From Fusobacteriaceae bacterium (GTDB lineage: Bacteria; Fusobacteriota; Fusobacteriia; Fusobacteriales; Fusobacteriaceae), in NCBI GenBank assembly GCA_030625925.1, contig DAOUPY010000117.1, forward strand, positions 1-5,697: DNA of 5,697 nt, given 5' to 3'. Each line of letters opens with the position of its first letter. Position 1 is the first letter of the stretch. Below the pieces are notes generated by a model, which had not been told where the DNA came from, did no database searches, and worked only from the letters and a program-made list of their open reading frames with translations. Positions 1 through 5,621 of this stretch are shown here, in pieces. The position numbers and the translations under genes are program-made.

Positions 1-272
1 TACTGCTCTACCCCTGTTAAAATTGCACCTACCAGATATTTTCTGAGGGACAATGAAAAACCCATGGGTTTATCAGGTGCCACCTCTTTTTTTGTGGCTA
101 TATAGCATATAGCCAGATTAGGAGTGGCTGAGACATATAAATTTAGTTTTCCTAAAAATATGGATAAACTCAGTGGTGAATATTGAAATATTTTAGTTAC
201 TTTTCTGCCTTTTAATGTTTCGTCTAACTCATTTTTTAACTTACTCAGGGATATCCCATCTATATATAACAT
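1..272 (-). CDS. rqcH: RqcH / NFACT (FbpA-like) protein, N-terminal 90 residues, truncated by window edge
   Basis: Reading the minus strand from ATG at 272-270 gives 90 codons with no stop before the left edge, so the C-terminal part (usually 450 or more further residues) lies outside. The protein starts MLYIDGISLSKLKNEL and continues with KGRKVTKIFQ, LYVSATPNLA and, near residues 72-90, a FSLSLRKYL...GAILTGVEQ stretch. This is the NFACT-N pattern: an initial xDGI, an EL...L..grkv.kI.Q block, a 'SA.p' block and a 'F...LRK.L.G..i....Q' block. An AAAGGAG ribosome binding site (281-287) sits 8 bases before the ATG. RqcH binds the 50S subunit carrying a stalled peptidyl-tRNA and adds alanine tails in bacterial ribosome quality control; older annotations call the family fibronectin-binding protein FbpA. 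The gene follows the terminator of the marR operon, so it should be transcribed separately. Family assignment rests only on the N-terminus. Confidence 0.85.
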   Translation of the reverse strand, partial: MLYIDGISLSKLKNELDETLKGRKVTKIFQYSPLSLSIFLGKLNLYVSATPNLAICYIATKKEVAPDKPMGFSLSLRKYLVGAILTGVEQ

Positions 273-331
273 AATTTTTACTCCTTTAAAACTTTTACTC
301 TTTCCTCTTTGGCGTTTTCTCTTCACAAAAG

Positions 332-345
332 AAAACTATAGTTTT
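332..345. repeat. Perfect 14-bp palindrome AAAACTATAGTTTT upstream of rqcH
   Basis: Positions 332-345 read AAAACTATAGTTTT, identical on both strands. It overlaps a TATAGT hexamer that could be the -10 element for rqcH. An outer pair, CAAAAG (326-331) and CTTTTG (352-357), is also complementary, though asymmetrically spaced. It could be an operator half-overlapping the promoter or a weak leader hairpin. In an AT-rich intergenic stretch chance is also possible. Confidence 0.35.
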
Positions 346-403
346 GGTTTCCTTTTGACATCGTAATTTTTTTTATAACTAGAAAAAAATTCGTACTCGT
401 CAA
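335..403 (-). promoter_or_regulatory. Candidate rqcH promoter region in the ~160-base leader
   Basis: The bases between the marR terminator and the rqcH ribosome binding site (about 289-429) hold no gene on either strand, so the rqcH promoter should be here. Reading the minus strand, two weak candidates exist. The first is TTGACG (403-398) followed after 17 bases by AGTTAT or after 20 bases by TATAAA (377-372). The second is TATAGT (340-335) preceded by ATGTCA (361-356) with only a 15-base spacer. Neither has both elements and spacing right, so the exact start is unresolved. Confidence 0.3.
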
Positions 404-429
404 TCGGGAAACCATAAAAAGGAAGAGTC

Positions 430-462
430 AAAAATAGGAGGAAGGTTAACCCCTCCCTCCTA
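430..462 (-). terminator. Intrinsic terminator of the PASTA-rsgA-rpe-marR operon
   Basis: On the minus strand, 462-435 forms an 11-pair stem (TAGGAGGGAGG against CCTTCCTCCTA) with one G-U wobble (455/442) and a 6-base loop GGTTAA. It is followed at once by TTTTT (434-430). The hairpin begins 12 bases after the marR stop codon. The stem is GC-rich in an AT-rich background and the T-run lies only on the minus-strand exit side, so it terminates leftward transcription and separates the operon from rqcH. Confidence 0.9.
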
Positions 463-474
463 ATATTAATTTTC

Positions 475-1143
475 TTATATATCTTTTTTTACTACTACTA
501 AGTTTTTAGCATCTATACTATTAATCTCTACCACTTCACCATCAGGAGTTCTTATGGCAATTACCCTGTATGAATTAGACATTATTTTTAACTCTGTGTA
601 TAATTTTATCCCCATTCCAGCAAAGAAATTTTTAATCACAGGAGTTCCTTTGACATCTAAAACACTTACAGAATCCCCCTCTGAAAAATTAGTAACAACA
701 TCTGGTTTAAAAAATTCTACCTGGTTTTTAAGATTTTCTAATATTGTAGTAAATACTGTAGTAAATATTTCTAAATTTTCTGTTTCTATATTTTTTGTAA
801 TGCTTGAAATTATCATTTTATGAAAATTATTGTGATAAGTAAGTGCATCCTCACCTTTTTTCGATAGGGAAACAAAAACTTTTCTCCTGTCATTGTCCGA
901 TCTTTTTCTGGTTATAAATCCCTTATTGGATAATTTGTTGATAGCAACTGTAGCAGTTCCCATGGTAATACCTAATTTATCCGATAAATTATTCATAGAT
1001 AATGAATAATTTCCAATGGCTTCTATCACATGAAGCTCTGTCGTAGTCAAACATTTGATCCCTTGTTTAAGTGCTAGTGATTCTGTTTCATAAAACAATT
1101 TAGTAAAATCTTCTATGACTGTATTAACTCTTTCTAAAGACAT
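475..1143 (-). CDS. MarR-family transcriptional regulator fused to a C-terminal FeoA/SH3-like domain
   Basis: The 222-residue product has two parts. Residues 1-147 are a MarR-type winged helix: a dimer helix at 1-28, LTTTELHVIEAIG at 32-44, an HTH at about 50-75 with recognition helix around MGTATVAINKLSNKGF, and a wing RKRSDNDRRKVFVSLSKKG (79-97) carrying the family's D-R-R signature. This part most resembles FabT-type MarR proteins. Residues 152-218 look like a FeoA domain: 'EGDSVSVLDVKG', then 'FFAGMGIKLYTELKI' (the FeoA 'L..mGi..Gt.l.v' block), and finally 'DGEVVEINSIDAKNLVV'. FeoA-like SH3 domains also end DtxR/MntR-type metal repressors. Ordinary MarR proteins are about 140-150 residues, so the tail accounts for the extra length. 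AAGGAGG (1154-1148) overlaps the rpe stop codon and precedes the ATG, which implies coupling to rpe. Predicted role: DNA-binding repressor, possibly responsive to metal or acyl groups; the ligand and targets are unknown. Confidence 0.85.
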   Translation of the reverse strand: MSLERVNTVIEDFTKLFYETESLALKQGIKCLTTTELHVIEAIGNYSLSMNNLSDKLGITMGTATVAINKLSNKGFITRKRSDNDRRKVFVSLSKKGEDALTYHNNFHKMIISSITKNIETENLEIFTTVFTTILENLKNQVEFFKPDVVTNFSEGDSVSVLDVKGTPVIKNFFAGMGIKLYTELKIMSNSYRVIAIRTPDGEVVEINSIDAKNLVVVKKDI

Positions 1144-1152
1144 ATGGCCTCC

Positions 1153-1788
1153 TTAATCTTTTAATTTTTGTATTTGTTCTTTATAATCTCCACCAAATAC
1201 AAAAGATCCAGCTACAAATATGTTTGCCCCGGCTTCTATACAAGGTTTAATTGTAGTATCTGTAATACCACCGTCTATCTGAATATCAACTGTTGAAGAC
1301 ATTTCTCTCACTTCTTTTATCTTTTTTATAGTAGTAGGTATAAATTTTTGTCCTCCAAACCCAGGGTTAACAGACATAAGTAATACCATATCTAATTCAT
1401 CGATTACATATTTTAAATTTTCTACAGGTGTAGCTGGATTCAATGAAACTCCGGCTTTTAGACCACAATTCTTTATTTGTTGGATAACTCTATGAAGATG
1501 TGTTGTTGATTCAGCATGAACCACTATCATGTCTGCTCCAGCTTTAGCAAAATCTTCAATATATCTTTCAGGTGCGTCTATCATCAAATGTACATCAAAA
1601 ATTAAATCCGTTTTATCTCTAATCGATTTTATAATTGGAACTCCGAATGAGATATTTGGAACAAAGTTCCCATCCATAACATCAATATGGATCATATCCG
1701 CTCCGGCTTTTGTTATCTCTATTATTTCGTCTCCTAATTTACTAAAATCAGCTGATAGGATTGAAGGTGCAATTTTAATTGTATTCAT
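1153..1788 (-). CDS. rpe: Ribulose-phosphate 3-epimerase
   Basis: The 211-residue TIM-barrel enzyme interconverts D-ribulose 5-phosphate and D-xylulose 5-phosphate in the cytoplasmic pentose phosphate pathway. Every family hallmark is visible: APSILSADF (7-15), [14 protein letters not shown] (32-45), FDVHLMI (64-70), the [10 protein letters not shown] phosphate/flexible-loop region (140-149), IQIDGG (169-174) and [13 protein letters not shown] near the end. The metal ligands are His34, Asp36, His67 and Asp172, and Asp36 and Asp172 are the acid/base pair; all are present, so the enzyme should be active. Length is normal. The start is fixed by an in-frame TGA just upstream. The AAGGAG site (1806-1801) lies 12 bases from the ATG, longer than usual. 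The gene has its own candidate promoter in the 57-base gap after rsgA and is followed 9 bases later by marR. Confidence 0.97.
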   Translation of the reverse strand: MNTIKIAPSILSADFSKLGDEIIEITKAGADMIHIDVMDGNFVPNISFGVPIIKSIRDKTDLIFDVHLMIDAPERYIEDFAKAGADMIVVHAESTTHLHRVIQQIKNCGLKAGVSLNPATPVENLKYVIDELDMVLLMSVNPGFGGQKFIPTTIKKIKEVREMSSTVDIQIDGGITDTTIKPCIEAGANIFVAGSFVFGGDYKEQIQKLKD

Positions 1789-1812
1789 TTTTATGGTTCA
1801 CTCCTTAAAATT

Positions 1813-1829
1813 AATTTGACTATGAAATA
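1813..1829. promoter_or_regulatory. Candidate operator (FabT-box-like near-palindrome) before rpe
   Basis: Positions 1814-1828 read ATTTGACTATGAAAT, two 6-base arms (ATTTGA and TGAAAT) around a 3-base centre, complementary at 5 of 6 positions. As I recall it, the streptococcal FabT box is about AnTTTGAnnnTCAAAnT, and 1813-1829 matches it at 11 of 13 fixed positions. The site lies between the TATAAT (1830-1835) and the ribosome binding site (1801-1806), over the predicted transcription start. This is a classic repressor position. The cotranscribed MarR/FabT-like protein is the obvious candidate binder, but that is inferred. Confidence 0.45.
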
Positions 1830-1835
1830 ATTATA
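1830..1835 (-). promoter_or_regulatory. Internal promoter for rpe-marR (extended -10 TGATATAAT)
   Basis: On the minus strand, TATAAT occupies 1835-1830 and is preceded by TGA, giving a perfect extended -10 (TGnTATAAT). The -35 region, inside the end of rsgA, is weak (GAATAA at a 17-base spacing), as extended -10 promoters tolerate. Transcription would start near 1823, about 35 bases before the rpe ATG. It would let rpe-marR be expressed apart from the upstream PASTA-rsgA genes. Confidence 0.55.
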
Positions 1836-1845
1836 TCATACTTCA

Positions 1846-2724
1846 CTAATATTTATTCCATCTTTCTTCAGTATAAAATTTATAACACCACAGGTAAAAA
1901 TCATATCTACTTTGACTAATCCCGTGATTAAGTTCATTTTTTATTCCGCATTCAGGTTCCTTTATATGGATACAGTTACTATATTTACAGCTTCTATACT
2001 CATTAAACTCTTTAAATAAGCCAGCTAACTCATCAACAGTTTTTATTGGCGGCAGTTCTATAGAGGAGAATCCAGGTGTATCTATTACCCATCCACCATT
2101 TTCCATTGGCAACAACGTTGTCCCTTTAGTAGTATGTTTTCCCCTTGAGTTTTTCTTACTTGTCTCTCCAATTTCCAATACTCTTTCATCTTGGAGCATA
2201 TTAAGGAGCGACGATTTTCCGGCTCCAGATGGTCCTCCAAATGCAGTTATCTTATCTTTTATATAATCTTTTAATTTTTCTATTCCTATATTTTCATAGG
2301 TTGAAATATAAAACACTTCTATGTCTAACTTCTTTAAGAATTCCAATTGTACTTTTAATTCTTTCATCCCTTCATCATCCAATAACTCTATCTTATTGAT
2401 AACAGCTACCGGTTTAATATTATAATAAACAGCATTCAATAATAATATGTTAAATCTTCCAATGTCGAATTTTGGGTCCAATGCTGAAAATTGAATAACT
2501 AAATAATCTATATTTGAAACTAAGGGTCTATGGATGATATTTTGTCTAGGATATACCTTTGTGATAAATCCATCTTCACCAAATTCTACCAGATCTCCTG
2601 TAACACAGTTGTCTTTATTGTTTTTTTTCTTTAAAATACCTCTTAATCTACATTCATAGGTCTTTTCTTCCACTTGAACATAATAAAATCCTTTTATTTT
2701 TGTAATAACTCTACCTTTGATAAT
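1846..2724 (-). CDS. rsgA: Small ribosomal subunit biogenesis GTPase RsgA, probable ATT start
   Basis: RsgA (YjeQ/YloQ/CpgA) is a circularly permuted GTPase that assists late 30S maturation. The permuted order is visible. Numbering from the ATT at 2724-2722 (292 residues), there is an N-terminal OB-fold, then G4 as NKIE (110-113), G1/Walker A GPSGAGKSS (164-172), RGKHTT (194-199) and G3 DTPG (215-218). A zinc knuckle follows with Cys246, Cys251, His253 and Cys259. The first standard start in frame is GTG at 2673, but it would remove the 17 residues that include KGRVITKIKGFYYVQ, a conserved first OB-fold strand. No ATG, GTG or TTG lies between the upstream in-frame TGA (2736-2734) and that GTG. 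ATT at 2724 sits 7 bases after a GAGG site (2735-2732) and overlaps the PASTA stop as TAATT. G4 has Glu in place of the usual Asp. Function is certain; the start is inferred. Confidence 0.93.
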   Translation of the reverse strand: MIKGRVITKIKGFYYVQVEEKTYECRLRGILKKKNNKDNCVTGDLVEFGEDGFITKVYPRQNIIHRPLVSNIDYLVIQFSALDPKFDIGRFNILLLNAVYYNIKPVAVINKIELLDDEGMKELKVQLEFLKKLDIEVFYISTYENIGIEKLKDYIKDKITAFGGPSGAGKSSLLNMLQDERVLEIGETSKKNSRGKHTTKGTTLLPMENGGWVIDTPGFSSIELPPIKTVDELAGLFKEFNEYRSCKYSNCIHIKEPECGIKNELNHGISQSRYDFYLWCYKFYTEERWNKY

Positions 2725-3437
2725 TATTCCCCCTCACTTTGAGTTGTAACAGTAATATTTATAACCGAGCCTGCCAAGACATCTTTTCCAGCAGGATAAC
2801 TAATATCAATTATAGTATCTTCAGGAAAATCATTCCTAAAAATTTTGGTTATATCTCCTATAACTAATTTTTTTTCTCGCAGGATCTTTTCCCCTTCTTC
2901 CAATGAAAATCCCAAAATATCCGGCATCCTGACATTTTTTATTTGACTTACATTGATCAATAGAGATACTGAGCTTCCGCGAGAAATCAACGTACCTTCT
3001 GAAGGATCTGTTCCTATGACTTTATTATTCATATACCCTTCCATAGTATGGGAAACCATGCCAAGTTTAATCCCTAAATCACTTAGGATTACTCTGGCAT
3101 CCTGCATATTTTTCCCTTTTAAATCGGGTAAAATAACTGTATCCATCCCCTTACTTATCCAAACTTTTATAGGCCGACCCTTCTTTATGTGCTTTTGAGA
3201 TACGGGCAGCTGAGAATAAATCTCATCTTTTTTCAATTCAGAATAATGTTCCCCCATGTCAACTAATTTAAAATTCGACCCTACCAATACTCTAGCTTCC
3301 TCAATTGTAAGGCCTTTTAAATTTGGGGTTTCATATAGATAATCATGAAAGAAAAATTTTAACCCTACATTTCCAGCAAGGAATAATCCAACTATAATGG
3401 CTAAACTACTTATTGTTATAATCATTTTTTTATTCAT
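2724..3437 (-). CDS. Membrane-anchored protein with three PASTA domains, no kinase domain
   Basis: From ATG at 3437 the product has 237 residues: a short positive N-terminus (MNKK), one hydrophobic segment (about 6-29, IITISSLAIIVGLFLAGNVG core) and then three PASTA repeats, at about 37-96 (TPNLKGLTIEEAR...), 101-164 (LPDLKGKNMQDAR...) and 170-232 (MPDILGFSLEEGE...). Each repeat has the 'P.l.G....eA...L' opening and a late 'G..i.rGs.v.l.v' strand. PASTA domains bind peptidoglycan fragments or related ligands outside the inner membrane, usually attached to PrkC/PknB kinases or penicillin-binding proteins. Here there is neither a kinase nor a transpeptidase domain. AAGGAG (3450-3445), 7 bases before the ATG, supports this start over the in-frame ATG at 3485 and GTG at 3458. 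It is the first gene of the operon, and its last codons supply the rsgA ribosome binding site. Its exact role is unknown; a sensor or scaffold for cell-wall state is possible. Confidence 0.88.
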   Translation of the reverse strand: MNKKMIITISSLAIIVGLFLAGNVGLKFFFHDYLYETPNLKGLTIEEARVLVGSNFKLVDMGEHYSELKKDEIYSQLPVSQKHIKKGRPIKVWISKGMDTVILPDLKGKNMQDARVILSDLGIKLGMVSHTMEGYMNNKVIGTDPSEGTLISRGSSVSLLINVSQIKNVRMPDILGFSLEEGEKILREKKLVIGDITKIFRNDFPEDTIIDISYPAGKDVLAGSVINITVTTQSEGE

Positions 3438-3503
3438 ATTCTGACTCCTTAATATCACTATAAATTTCTCCTTAAATAGTAACATAGATATAGTTAAATA
3501 TCA

Positions 3504-3509
3504 ATTATA
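3504..3509 (-). promoter_or_regulatory. Promoter for the PASTA-rsgA-rpe-marR operon (-10 TATAAT)
   Basis: A consensus TATAAT is read on the minus strand at 3509-3504, with a predicted start near 3497 and a leader of about 60 bases to the ATG at 3437. No convincing -35 is present: TTAAAT (3534-3529) has a 19-base spacer and matches only 3 of 6. Just downstream is a weak dyad, GATAT (3487-3491) and ATATC (3498-3502). Confidence 0.5.
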
Positions 3510-3561
3510 CTACAGCTCCTCACAGGGAATTTAAAGGAATATTAAAATATAAATAAAAAAT

Positions 3562-3591
3562 TTCACTTATATAAAACAAGTGAGGTATAAT
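3562..3591 (+). promoter_or_regulatory. Promoter of the M3 peptidase gene with an embedded inverted repeat
   Basis: TATAAT at 3586-3591 is preceded, with an 18-base spacer, by TTCACT at 3562-3567 (4 of 6 to TTGACA). The predicted start is near 3598, about 27 bases before the ATG. A dyad, TCACTT (3563-3568) and AAGTGA (3578-3583) separated by 9 bases, fills the space from the -35 almost to the -10, where a repressor would block polymerase. No cognate regulator can be named. Confidence 0.6.
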
Positions 3592-3624
3592 TTATTTAGA
3601 TAACACAAAATTAGGAGGGTGATT

Positions 3625-5568
3625 ATGGCGTTAAATTACAAAAATTTAGATGAAAATTTTATAGATGAACTTATGAAAAAAATAATCAAAGTAGAGGATG
3701 CTATTGAGGAGTTATTAAAAATAAAAGATAAAACATATGATAATTTCTTTGATGTAATGGAACATCTTTTAGATGATATTGAAAAGTTTTCATTCCCGCT
3801 ACAAATTGAGATTTCAACAAATATTACAGATTTAGGAAAGAAAACATATGAGGAATATATACCCATTATGAATGAATTCACTTCCAAATTAAGCCAGAAT
3901 GAGGAAGTTGCCAGTTCTATCATGAAAATTTATGAAAATGAAGATCTAAATGATATAAGAAAAAGAGTTCTTGAAAAAGAAATATTATCATTTAAATCCA
4001 GTGGTATAGGCTTAGATACAAAAAGTAAAGAAAAAATCAAATCCATCAATTTAGAATTAGCTAAATTAGGAAATGATTTCAGCCAAAATGTAACTGATGC
4101 TACCAATAAATACCAGTTAATTATTGAGGATGAAAAGGTTCTATCTGAATTTTCAGAATTAGATAAAAAATCTGCTGAACTAGAGAAAGGGAAATGGAAA
4201 TTTACCCTTCATGGACCATCCCTGACTACATTTTTAAAATATTGCAATGATAGAAAATTAAGAGAACAGCTGTATAAAGCTTCTGCCACTAAGGCCCCTC
4301 AAAATGAGGAACTCATTGAGAAAATTTTGAATTTGAGGGATGAAAAAGCTAAACTTTTAGGATATGAAAACTATAGGGAACTATCTATTGCCTCAAAAAC
4401 TGCAAACAATGCCATGGAAGTTATAGACTTCTTGACAGAATTAGGAAAAGAAGCTCTGCCAAAGGCCGTGAAGGAGATCGAGGAATTAAAAACCTTTGCA
4501 AAGGAAAAATTAGGCTATGAAAATGTAGAAACCTATGACTATGCATACCTCTCTAGGAAACTAAAGGAGACTAAATATAATTTTGACCCCAGTGAGGTTA
4601 AACCATATTTCGAGAAAAATAAAGTAGTTTGCGGGATGTTTCAATTTTTAGAGAATATTTTTAATTTGAAAGCCAGGCAGATACAAGGTATAAAATTGTG
4701 GAATGACAAAGTTGTGGTATTTGAACTAGAAAGAAATGGGGTACTTTTAGGAAACCTAATTATGGATTTGGAAACCAATGAAAATAAGAGGGGAGGAGCT
4801 TGGGCTGACAGCTGGATCACAAGTTACGCAAAAGATGGAGTCCGAGTTCCTGCAACAGGAATAATTGTTTGTAACTTTCCTCCTAGTAAGGATGGGGTTC
4901 CATCACTACTAGATCATTCAGATGTAGAAACTTTATTTCATGAGATGGGACACGCTCTCCACCTTATTACATCTAAGGCAAAAGATATCTCTGCTTCTGG
5001 TTTCAATGGAACAGAGTGGGATGTAGTAGAATATCCATCTCAATGGTTACAAGAATTTGCTAACAACAAGGAGATCATAAAAACATTTGGAATCCACTAT
5101 GAGACTGGAGAAGTTATTTCTGATGAATTGATTCAAAAGATATTAGATTCTTTGAATTATGGTCAAGGATACGGTAATAACAGACAGGTTGAATTTGGAT
5201 TGTTTGATCTAATGATCTATGATCAGGCGTATTCAAAACAACAGATCCAGGAAAAATTAGATGAGGTCAGAAAAATGGTCTCAGTTATAAAAACACCATC
5301 ATATAATAAGTTCCAATGTTCATTCAGTCATATATTTGGAGGCGGATATGGAGCCGGTTATTACTCATATAAATGGGCCGAAGTGCTTTCTGCTGATAGT
5401 TATTTAGAGATGACCAAAGGCGGAAACATCAACAAGGAATTAGCCAATAATTTCTTTGATAACCTCCTGTCATTAGGAGGATCGGTAAATATGAAGGAAA
5501 GCTTTGTAAATGTTCATGGGAGACAGCCGGATCCTAGGGCATTATTAAAACTCACAGGGATACTGTAA
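3625..5568 (+). CDS. prlC: M3-family zinc oligopeptidase, oligopeptidase A (PrlC)-like
   Basis: The 647-residue cytoplasmic metallopeptidase has no signal peptide or membrane segment. The N-terminal ~390 residues form the helical part, including FLKYCNDRKLREQLYKA (203-219) and KLLGYENYRELSIASK (243-258), both typical of oligopeptidase A. The catalytic core contains RGGAWADSW (389-397), the zinc site HEMGH (439-443), the third ligand Glu469 in VVEYPSQW, and the substrate-binding HIFGGGYGAGYYSYKWAEV (569-587). All catalytic residues are present. These enzymes cut short peptides, cleaning up products of proteasome-like proteases and signal peptides. E. coli PrlC is about 680 residues, so length is normal. 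The start is ATG at 3625, 6 bases after AGGAGG (3613-3618); the in-frame GTG at 3619 directly abuts that site and is unsuitable. It is a single-gene unit, divergent from the PASTA operon, with its own promoter and terminator. Choosing the PrlC subgroup rather than another M3A member is likely but not proven. Confidence 0.93.
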   Translation: MALNYKNLDENFIDELMKKIIKVEDAIEELLKIKDKTYDNFFDVMEHLLDDIEKFSFPLQIEISTNITDLGKKTYEEYIPIMNEFTSKLSQNEEVASSIMKIYENEDLNDIRKRVLEKEILSFKSSGIGLDTKSKEKIKSINLELAKLGNDFSQNVTDATNKYQLIIEDEKVLSEFSELDKKSAELEKGKWKFTLHGPSLTTFLKYCNDRKLREQLYKASATKAPQNEELIEKILNLRDEKAKLLGYENYRELSIASKTANNAMEVIDFLTELGKEALPKAVKEIEELKTFAKEKLGYENVETYDYAYLSRKLKETKYNFDPSEVKPYFEKNKVVCGMFQFLENIFNLKARQIQGIKLWNDKVVVFELERNGVLLGNLIMDLETNENKRGGAWADSWITSYAKDGVRVPATGIIVCNFPPSKDGVPSLLDHSDVETLFHEMGHALHLITSKAKDISASGFNGTEWDVVEYPSQWLQEFANNKEIIKTFGIHYETGEVISDELIQKILDSLNYGQGYGNNRQVEFGLFDLMIYDQAYSKQQIQEKLDEVRKMVSVIKTPSYNKFQCSFSHIFGGGYGAGYYSYKWAEVLSADSYLEMTKGGNINKELANNFFDNLLSLGGSVNMKESFVNVHGRQPDPRALLKLTGIL

Positions 5569-5621
5569 GATAGGTTTAAACAATTGCATCCAAATAGGTA
5601 TAATCCCCTAGATAATAATAA

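Noticed and set aside
554..823. Plus-strand open frame of 89 codons
   Set aside because: It lies antisense within the MarR-FeoA gene, has no ribosome binding site and no recognisable protein features.
1529..1819. Plus-strand open frame of 96 codons across the start of rpe
   Set aside because: It is the reverse of conserved rpe codons; the composition is an antisense artefact and there is no start signal.
2953..3198. Plus-strand open frame of 81 codons
   Set aside because: Antisense to PASTA repeats, with no ribosome binding site or family resemblance.
3438..3485. Upstream ATG (3485) and GTG (3458) as starts of the PASTA protein
   Set aside because: The ATG at 3437 has AAGGAG at 7-base spacing and starts a typical MNKK plus hydrophobic segment. 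The extension would add a non-conserved-looking stretch to a membrane anchor. The GTG has an AAGGAG at 9 bases, so it is not fully excluded.
3619..3624. GTG at 3619 as start of the M3 peptidase
   Set aside because: It abuts the AGGAGG itself, leaving no spacing. ATG at 3625 is spaced 6 bases from it.
3636..3923. Minus-strand open frame of 95 codons
   Set aside because: Antisense to the N-terminal part of the M3 peptidase; its Ser/Ile/Phe-rich composition reflects AT-rich coding sequence read backwards.
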